From Paracoccaceae bacterium (GTDB lineage: Bacteria; Pseudomonadota; Alphaproteobacteria; Rhodobacterales; Rhodobacteraceae): a DNA stretch of 34,494 nt. The stretch lies in contig JADLCV010000121.1 in assembly GCA_020846995.1 (NCBI GenBank), positions 1-34,494 on the forward strand, written 5' to 3'. How positions within the stretch are numbered: the stretch's first letter is position 1; every line of letters begins with the position of its first letter. The notes below the pieces were generated by a model. It searched no databases, was not told the DNA's origin, and saw only the letters and a list, made by a program, of their open reading frames with translations. Made by a program: the position numbers and the translations under genes. Positions 29,963-34,494 of the stretch are shown one piece after another.

Positions 29963-29991
29963 TTCCCTCCGGCCGGCTTCTGCCCTAGGGT
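29963..29991 (+). promoter_or_regulatory. SRAP gene promoter, probably giving a leaderless mRNA
   Basis: TTCCCT (29963-29968) and TAGGGT (29986-29991) are 17 bases apart. The -10 ends six bases before the ATG at 29998, so transcription would start at or next to the start codon. No ribosome site is visible upstream of the ATG. Confidence 0.5.
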
Positions 29992-29997
29992 CGCGGC

Positions 29998-30699
29998 ATG
30001 TGCGGGCGCTTCGTCATCACCCATCCGGCCGCGGCGCTCGCCGCGCTCTTCGAGGCCGTTCCCGCCAACGACCTGCCGGCCGTCCCCCGCTACAACGTCT
30101 GCCCGACGCAGCGGGTGGCGGCGGTCACGGCCGCGGACGGGGCGCGGCGGCTGGTCGTCCTGCGCTGGGGCTTCCTGCCCGCCTGGTACAAGGCCCCGGG
30201 CGACGGCCCCCTTCTCGTCAACGCCCGCGCCGAGACGGTGGCCGCCCGGCCCGCCTTCCGCACCGCGGCGCGCGAACGGCGCTGCCTGATCCCCGCCGAC
30301 GGCTTCTACGAATGGCAGAAGGCCGCCGGCGGCGAGCGCCTGCCCTGGTTCGTCACCCGCCGCGACGGCGCCCCCATGGCCTTCGGCGGGCTCTGGCAGG
30401 CGTGGGAGGGGGCGGGCGAGCGCCTTCTCGCCTGCGCCATCGTCACCACCCCGGCGAACGCGGCCCTCGCCCCCGTCCACGACCGCATGCCGCTGATCCT
30501 CGAGCCCGCCGACTGGCCCCTCTGGCTCGGCGAGGCCGGCCACGGCGCGGCCCGGCTGATGCGGCCGGCCGATCCGGAGCGGGTCGCGCTCTGGCGGGTC
30601 GGGACGGCCGTCAACTCGAGCCGCGCCGAGGGCCCCGACCTCGTCGCCCCGCTCGCCGCCCCCGACCACGGCCTGCCGCCCCCATGCGGCCGATCCTGA
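29998..30699 (+). CDS. SRAP-domain abasic-site protein (YedK/HMCES family)
   Basis: A 233-residue SOS-response-associated peptidase (SRAP) protein, which crosslinks covalently to abasic sites in single-stranded DNA via the N-terminal cysteine. C2 follows the initiator Met in MCGRF; N75 (LLVNARAET), E105 (DGFYEWQK) and H161 (VHDRMP) complete the active site. The MCGRF start fixes the start codon, since Met removal must expose Cys. No LexA box is evident. The 3-prime end overlaps the pfkB start by 16 bases. Confidence 0.94.
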   Translation: MCGRFVITHPAAALAALFEAVPANDLPAVPRYNVCPTQRVAAVTAADGARRLVVLRWGFLPAWYKAPGDGPLLVNARAETVAARPAFRTAARERRCLIPADGFYEWQKAAGGERLPWFVTRRDGAPMAFGGLWQAWEGAGERLLACAIVTTPANAALAPVHDRMPLILEPADWPLWLGEAGHGAARLMRPADPERVALWRVGTAVNSSRAEGPDLVAPLAAPDHGLPPPCGRS

Positions 30700-31640
30700 C
30701 CGTCACCCTCAACCCCGCGCTCGACCTCGCGACCGCGGCCGACGCGGTTCGCCCCGGCCCCAAGCTGCGCTGCGCCGCCCCGGTGACCGAGCCGGGCGGC
30801 GGCGGGGTCAACGTCGCGCGCGTCCTTCTCCGCCTCGGCGCGCCGGCGCGCGCGATCCTCTCCCTCGGCGGCCCGGTCGGGGCGACGCTCGCGGGGCTGC
30901 TCGCGGCCGAGGGGGTGGCGGCCGAGGTCGTGGCGGCGCCTGGCGACACGCGCCTCAGCCTCGCCGTCACCGACCGCGCGAGCGGGGCCCAGTGGCGCTT
31001 CGTCCTTCCCGGGCCGGAATGGTCGGCGGCGGCGGCGGCGGCCTTCCGCGCCCGCGTCGCCGCCGCCGCCCCGCCCGCGGCCCTCGTCGTCCTCTCGGGC
31101 AGCCAGCCGCCCGGCGTGCCCGAGGACTTCGCCCCGAGGCTCGCGGCCGACCTCGCCGCGGGCGGGGCGCGCCTCGTCGTCGACACCTCGGGGGCGGCCC
31201 TCGCCCGCCTCGCCGCCGGCCCCTCGGCGGTCGCGGTGCTGCGCCTCGATGAAGCCGAGGCCGAGGGGCTCGCCGGCCGGCCGCTCGCCGACCGCCGGGC
31301 GAGCCTTGCCTTCGCGCGCGAGCTCGTCGCGCGCGGGGTGGCAGCGACCGTCGTCCTCGCCCGCGGCGCCGAGGGCTCGGTCCTGGCTGCCGAAGGCCTG
31401 GCGCTGGCGGCGGTGCCGCCGGTCGTACCGGTGCAGAGCCGGATCGGCGCCGGCGACAGCTTCACCGCCGCCTTCACCCTCGCGCTCGCCCGCGGCGAGG
31501 GCGAGGCGGCCGCCCTCGTCCTTGGCACCGCCGCCGCCGCGGCGGCGGTGATGACGCCCGCCAGCGAGCTTTGCCACGCCGCGGACGTCGCCCGCCTGCG
31601 GCCGCTCGTGCGCCTCGAGGGCGACGCGGACGGGGCCTGA
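30684..31640 (+). CDS. pfkB: PfkB-type 6-phosphofructokinase/hexose-phosphate kinase
   Basis: A 318-residue ribokinase-family sugar kinase closest to E. coli Pfk-2 (PfkB): ILTVTLNPALDLAT, the GKLRC-like GPKLRCAAPVTEPGGGGVNVAR substrate region, RFVLPGPEW, VLSGSQPPGVP and the catalytic D258 in IGAGDSFTAAF. The likely reaction is ATP-dependent phosphorylation of fructose-6-phosphate or a related sugar phosphate. The KPNxxE motif of Pfk-2 reads RLDEAE (187-192), losing K and N but keeping E192. The ATG at 30684 lies within the end of the SRAP gene, suggesting coupled expression. Confidence 0.88.
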   Translation: MRPILTVTLNPALDLATAADAVRPGPKLRCAAPVTEPGGGGVNVARVLLRLGAPARAILSLGGPVGATLAGLLAAEGVAAEVVAAPGDTRLSLAVTDRASGAQWRFVLPGPEWSAAAAAAFRARVAAAAPPAALVVLSGSQPPGVPEDFAPRLAADLAAGGARLVVDTSGAALARLAAGPSAVAVLRLDEAEAEGLAGRPLADRRASLAFARELVARGVAATVVLARGAEGSVLAAEGLALAAVPPVVPVQSRIGAGDSFTAAFTLALARGEGEAAALVLGTAAAAAAVMTPASELCHAADVARLRPLVRLEGDADGA

Positions 31641-31708
31641 AGGCCCCGCCCTCCGGGCGCCCCCCGGGGCACCCCCGGGGACGCCGGCGCCGGCGGGACC
31701 GTGCCCCG
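31632..31708. terminator. nested stem-loops between convergent pfkB and trcR
   Basis: GGGGCCT (31632-31638) pairs with AGGCCCC (31641-31647) across the pfkB stop codon. Then CGGGGCAC (31665-31672) pairs with GTGCCCCG (31701-31708), enclosing the perfect palindrome CGCCGGCGCCGGCG (31682-31695). The whole 73-base gap is thus self-complementary and can serve both strands as a terminator. Confidence 0.6.
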
Positions 31709-31713
31709 CGGGC

Positions 31714-32484
31714 TCAGCCGTCGCGCCCGGCGCCCGGCGCGGCCTCCTCGTCCTCCTCCTCGGCGGCGGGGGGCAGGTTGAAGAAGCGCTCGGCGTCGGC
31801 GTAGTTCCCCGCGCCCTCGGACTTGTCGCGCCGGCCGAGGGTGAAGGTCTCGAGCCCCGCGATCGCCGAGGGGATGCGCGGCTCGGGCGCCATGCCGAGC
31901 GAGGCCTGGGTCGAGACGAGCTTGCGGCGCTCGTCGTCGGTCATCACCTGGCCCTCGGCCGCCTTCTTCTTCGCCGCCGCCTGGACCGCGGCGTCAAGCT
32001 CGGACTGCCGGCAGAGGCCGAGCGCCACCGGGTCGATGGGCGTGATCTGGGCGATGTTCCAGTGCGTGCGGCTGCGGATCGAATCGATCGTCGGCTTGGT
32101 CGTGCCGACGAGCTTGGAGATCTGCCCGTCCGAAAGCTCGGGGTGGAAGCGGACAAGCCACAGGATCGCCGCCGGCCGGTCCTGGCGCTTGGAGAGGGGG
32201 GTGTAGCGGGGGCCGCGCCGCTTCTCCTCGCCGACCGCGGCGGGGTTGAACTTGAGCTTCATGCGATAGGCGGGATCGGCGCGGGCGCGCTCGAGCTCGA
32301 TGGGGTCGAGCTGGTTCGAGCCGACGGGATCGAAACCCTTGACGCCCTGGGCGACGTCGCCATCGGCGATGCCCTGCACCTCGAGCTCGTGCAGGCCGCA
32401 GAAATCGCCGATCTGGGCGAAGTTGAGGGTGGTGTTCTCGATCAGCCAGACGGCGGTCGCCTTGGCCATCAGCGGTCTCGACAT
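31714..32484 (-). CDS. trcR: cell-cycle transcriptional regulator TrcR (DUF1013)
   Basis: A 256-residue protein of the DUF1013/TrcR family, found only in alphaproteobacteria. The N-terminus MSRPLMAKATAVWLIENTTL and the following FCGLHELEVQGIADGDVA are close to the family consensus; a helix-turn-helix-like part is RFHPELSDGQISKLVGTTKPTIDSI (quoted in part). The acidic Glu/Asp C-terminal tail is usual. Relatives are essential or cell-cycle-linked transcription regulators. The ATG at 32484 has AGGAGG seven bases upstream, the best ribosome site in the window. Confidence 0.92.
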   Translation of the reverse strand: MSRPLMAKATAVWLIENTTLNFAQIGDFCGLHELEVQGIADGDVAQGVKGFDPVGSNQLDPIELERARADPAYRMKLKFNPAAVGEEKRRGPRYTPLSKRQDRPAAILWLVRFHPELSDGQISKLVGTTKPTIDSIRSRTHWNIAQITPIDPVALGLCRQSELDAAVQAAAKKKAAEGQVMTDDERRKLVSTQASLGMAPEPRIPSAIAGLETFTLGRRDKSEGAGNYADAERFFNLPPAAEEEDEEAAPGAGRDG

Positions 32485-32584
32485 GGGTTGCCTCCTGCGA
32501 CGGTTCCCCGGCCGCGCGACCCGACGCCGGGACAACGGCTTGCGGCCCGCGGGGCCCCGGCAGTCGCGTTTTCGGGGAAGATGC

Positions 32585-32620
32585 ACTATCCCATATAGTC
32601 GGGGCCGGCGCAGGGGGAAA
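32585..32620. promoter_or_regulatory. overlapping divergent promoters of trcR and the RNase T2 gene
   Basis: On the minus strand TTTCCC (32620-32615) and TATATG (32597-32592) are 17 bases apart, directed to trcR with a leader of about 100 bases. On the plus strand TATAGT (32594-32599) is a good -10 for the RNase T2 gene, with a weak TTTCGG-type -35 at 32570-32575. The two -10 elements overlap by four bases inside the palindrome ACTATcccatATAGT (32585-32599). Confidence 0.5.
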
Positions 32621-32626
32621 GGGCGA

Positions 32627-33253
32627 ATGCGGGCGATAGCGATCCTCTTCGCGGTCTGGCTTGCCGTGGCGGGGCCGGCGCGGGCCGAGGGCTTCGAGTC
32701 CTACGTTCTCGCCATGACCTGGATGCCGGGCTGGTGCACGCTCGACGGCAGCGGCCGCGACGACGACCGCTGCCGCGACGGGGGGGCGGGGTTTGCAACC
32801 CACGGGCTCTGGCCCCAGCACGAGGAGGGATGGCCGGAGTTCTGCCGCTCGTCCCATCCCGAGGCGACGCGGGCCGAGACGGCCGCCGCGGCCGTCATCT
32901 GGGGCAGCCCCGGGCTTGCCTGGTATCAGTGGCGCAAGCACGGCACCTGCTCGGGGTTGAGCGCGCGCGACTACTTCCGCACCGTGGCGCGGGCGCGCGG
33001 GCTCCTCCGCCTGCCGGGGACGCTCGGCGCCGGCGCGGGCGGGGGGCGCCTGACGGCGGCGGCCGTCGCCCGCACCGTCCTCGCCCTCAATCCCGGGATT
33101 GCCGCCGAAAGCCTCGTCGTCACCTGCCGGGCGGGATGGCTCGCCGAGCTGCGCCTCTGCCTGACGAAGGACCTTGCCCCCCGCCCCTGCTCGGCCGCGG
33201 TCCGCGCCCGCGACTGCGGCGGCCGCCTTCTCGCGACCGCCGGCGGTGGCTAG
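32627..33253 (+). CDS. ribonuclease T2 family protein (periplasmic), Glu-to-Gln at active site
   Basis: A 208-residue secreted protein with a signal peptide (MRAIAILFAVWLAVAGPARA, cleavage before EGF). CAS I is FATHGLWPQ with H59; CAS II is WYQWRKHGTCSG with K104 and H105. In canonical T2 RNases and E. coli RNase I CAS II begins with a catalytic Glu; here that place is Q101. Cysteines at CAS II and elsewhere would form the usual disulfides. It likely cleaves periplasmic or environmental RNA, if active. GGGGGAAAGGG lies just before the ATG. Confidence 0.88.
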   Translation: MRAIAILFAVWLAVAGPARAEGFESYVLAMTWMPGWCTLDGSGRDDDRCRDGGAGFATHGLWPQHEEGWPEFCRSSHPEATRAETAAAAVIWGSPGLAWYQWRKHGTCSGLSARDYFRTVARARGLLRLPGTLGAGAGGGRLTAAAVARTVLALNPGIAAESLVVTCRAGWLAELRLCLTKDLAPRPCSAAVRARDCGGRLLATAGGG

Positions 33254-33311
33254 CACGGGGCCGGCCGGCGGGCTTGCGCCGGGGGGTCGGGGGTGCTTCC
33301 CTCGGGCGGCC

Positions 33312-34166
33312 ATGGCCACCCCCCTCCCCGACGACGCCCCCGGACTGATCGCCGCCCTCCTGCGCTGGCAGATCGAGCTCGGCGTGACCGAGGCCATCGC
33401 CGAGGCCCCCCTCGCCCGCTACCGCGACCCCGGCCCCCCGGCCCCTGGCCCCGCTCCGCCGGCGGTCGGCCCGCCTTCCCCTTCCCCTTCCCCTTCCCCT
33501 TCCCCGCCCGCGGCCGCGGTCCTGCCCGCCCCCGCGGCCACCCCGGCCGCCGATGCCGCGGCCCTTCTCGCCCTCGCCCGGCGCGAGGCCGCGGCGGCCG
33601 CCGACCTCGCCGCGCTCGCCCGCGCCATGGCGGCCTTCGAGGGGCTCGAGATCCGCCGCGGCGCCCGCAACTTCGTCTTCGCCGACGGCAACGCGCGGGC
33701 GCGGGTGATGGTCGTGGGCGAGGCGCCCGGCCGCGAGGAGGACCTCGAGGGCCGCCCCTTCGTCGGCCGCGCCGGCCGGCTTCTCGACCGCATGTTCGCC
33801 GCCATCGGCCTTGCCCGCGATGCCGCCGACCCCGCCCGCGCGCTTTACATCGCCAACGTCCTGCCCTGGCGGCCGCCCGGCAACCGCACCCCGGCGGCGG
33901 CCGAGGTGGCGCTGATGACGCCCTTCCTCGAGCGCCACATCGACCTTGCCGGTCCCGAGGTCCTCGTCATCATGGGCAACACGCCGGCGCAGGCGCTGCT
34001 CGGGCGCAGCGGCATCCTCGGCCTGCGCGGGCGCTGGACGGCGGCGGCCGGGCGGCCGGCGCTGCCGATGACCCACCCCGCCTACCTCCTGCGCAATCCC
34101 GCCGCCAAGCGCGAGGCCTGGGCCGACCTCCTCACCCTCCGCGACCGGATGGCCGGGGGGGGGTGA
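33312..34166 (+). CDS. family 4-like uracil-DNA glycosylase without Fe-S cysteines
   Basis: A 284-residue uracil-DNA glycosylase of the Fe-S family 4 group. The catalytic VMVVGEAPGREED (GEAPG at 136-140), RPFVGRAGRLLDRMF, IANVLPWRPPGNR, and C-terminal MTHPAYLLRNPAAKREAW are all there. The N-terminal 100 residues are a Pro/Ala-rich extension with an (SP)5 run (56-65). The protein contains no cysteine at all, so it cannot bind the [4Fe-4S] cluster of classic family 4 enzymes. Uracil excision is likely but not certain. No Shine-Dalgarno is clear before the ATG; the frame upstream overlaps the RNase gene. Confidence 0.88.
   Translation: MATPLPDDAPGLIAALLRWQIELGVTEAIAEAPLARYRDPGPPAPGPAPPAVGPPSPSPSPSPSPPAAAVLPAPAATPAADAAALLALARREAAAAADLAALARAMAAFEGLEIRRGARNFVFADGNARARVMVVGEAPGREEDLEGRPFVGRAGRLLDRMFAAIGLARDAADPARALYIANVLPWRPPGNRTPAAAEVALMTPFLERHIDLAGPEVLVIMGNTPAQALLGRSGILGLRGRWTAAAGRPALPMTHPAYLLRNPAAKREAWADLLTLRDRMAGGG
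33476..33505 (+). repeat. (TTCCCC)5 microsatellite inside the glycosylase gene
   Basis: Five exact TTCCCC units encode the alternating Ser-Pro run of the glycosylase linker. A change in unit number adds or removes two residues without shifting the frame. Confidence 0.9.
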
Positions 34167-34494
34167 GCGGGACCGCCGGGCAGGGGCGGCGAGCCCCGGG
34201 GGCGGGGGCGCTGGCCGGCGGATGGCGGCGCGAGCGGCCCGGCGAGGGTCCTGCGCCGGCGGGCGCGCGACCGGGAGCGCGGGCGGGCGCGCAGCCGGGC
34301 GGGGGCCCGGCGGCGCCGGCGGATGCACCGCCGGGAGCGCGGGCGGGAGTGCGGGCGGGAGTGCGGGCGGGCAGGGGCGGCGCGGGCGCGGGGTGTCGCC
34401 GCGGCGGGGGGCGCGGCGGCGGCGGCCGCGCCCGTCACGGCGAATTGGCTTTTCCGGCGGGCGGGCGCAGGCTAAGCCCGGGGGCGATGACGAC
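34167..34494. other. 328-base G-rich tail region with short tandem repeats
   Basis: No supportable gene except a possible one starting at the extreme right: an ATG at 34486 (ATGACGAC) after GGGGG, too short to identify. The stretch is G-rich on the plus strand, with a 12-base unit repeated (see 34333-34368) and again singly at 34273-34284, 60 bases upstream. Confidence 0.5.
34333..34368 (+). repeat. three tandem 12-base units
   Basis: GGGAGCGCGGGC (34333-34344), then GGGAGTGCGGGC twice (34345-34356, 34357-34368). The first form also occurs at 34273-34284. Confidence 0.8.

Larger units (their letters stand above)
29334..29997. other. 664-base gap holding tandem repeats and large hairpins
   Basis: No supportable gene. 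From left to right: an interrupted hairpin at 29463-29499 (GATTGC...CCCC against GGGGCAATC, with a GACCGCGGTC core); a 155-bp tandem duplication (29565-29719 and 29720-29874) with internal stem-loops; a hairpin with perfect 21-base arms (29902-29949); and the SRAP promoter at 29963-29991. Open frames in the repeat units resemble each other only since the DNA is repeated. Confidence 0.65.

Noticed and set aside
34273-34368. Short repeats considered as a CRISPR array or iterons of an origin
   Set aside because: Units of 12 bases are directly adjacent without spacers; no AT-rich stretch or replication gene nearby.

Overview
This window comes from a very GC-rich alphaproteobacterium, most likely a member of the Rhodobacterales/Rhodobacteraceae or a close relative. 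The clues are the choXWV-betI-betB-betA choline block, ChpT next to a DUF3553 protein and olsBA, a TrcR/DUF1013 cell-cycle regulator, an SUV3-like helicase and an NDUFS6-type CHCC zinc-finger protein. G+C is visibly above 70 percent almost everywhere, so long antisense open frames abound and were discarded. I found no rRNA, tRNA, transposase, prophage or CRISPR array. The window carries about 31 genes, one cut by the left edge.

Layout. 1-3.8 kb: an SUV3-type helicase (partial), a TPR protein, an SCP2 lipid-binding protein, an alpha/beta hydrolase and the potassium channel subunit TrkH. 3.8-10.9 kb: choline uptake and oxidation. ChoX, ChoW and ChoV import choline. BetI represses from a clear palindromic operator in the choX/betI divergent gap. 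BetB and BetA turn choline into glycine betaine. All five ChoX ligand residues known from Sinorhizobium are present at a constant offset, but BetA has a Trp in place of the first Gly of its FAD-binding motif. 11.5-21.2 kb: an accessory catabolic locus of nine genes: an M20 amidohydrolase, a divergent RpiR/SIS regulator, and a tightly packed seven-gene operon. The operon encodes a metal-ligand-deficient, creatinase-like M24 protein, a sugar-type ABC importer (binding protein, two permeases, ATPase), a signal-less NMT1/THI5-like protein and an Asp/Glu/hydantoin racemase. I do not recognise it as a described pathway, and it is the best candidate for a new system here. It may serve uptake and stepwise C-N hydrolysis of an N-substituted amino acid or hydantoin/guanidino-like compound.

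21.6-29.3 kb: housekeeping and envelope genes. These are a glutathionyl-hydroquinone reductase, a small unknown protein, a PatB/MalY-type C-S lyase, a ThiE-like protein without the TMP-synthase motif, the ornithine-lipid pair OlsB-OlsA, DUF3553, ChpT, ProA and the CHCC zinc-finger protein. 30-34.5 kb: an SRAP/YedK DNA-protein crosslink protein, a PfkB-type phosphofructokinase, TrcR, a periplasmic RNase T2 and a cysteine-free family 4-like uracil-DNA glycosylase.

Non-coding DNA is unusually structured. Several large gaps (8.8-9.2, 10.9-11.5, 12.7-13.0, 29.3-30.0 and 34.2-34.5 kb) are filled with GC palindromes and diverged direct repeats, including a 155-bp tandem duplication, a 230-bp-period repeat pair, a 28-bp perfect palindrome and a hairpin with 21-bp perfect arms. 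Many same-strand genes are joined by GTGA or ATGA stop/start overlaps.
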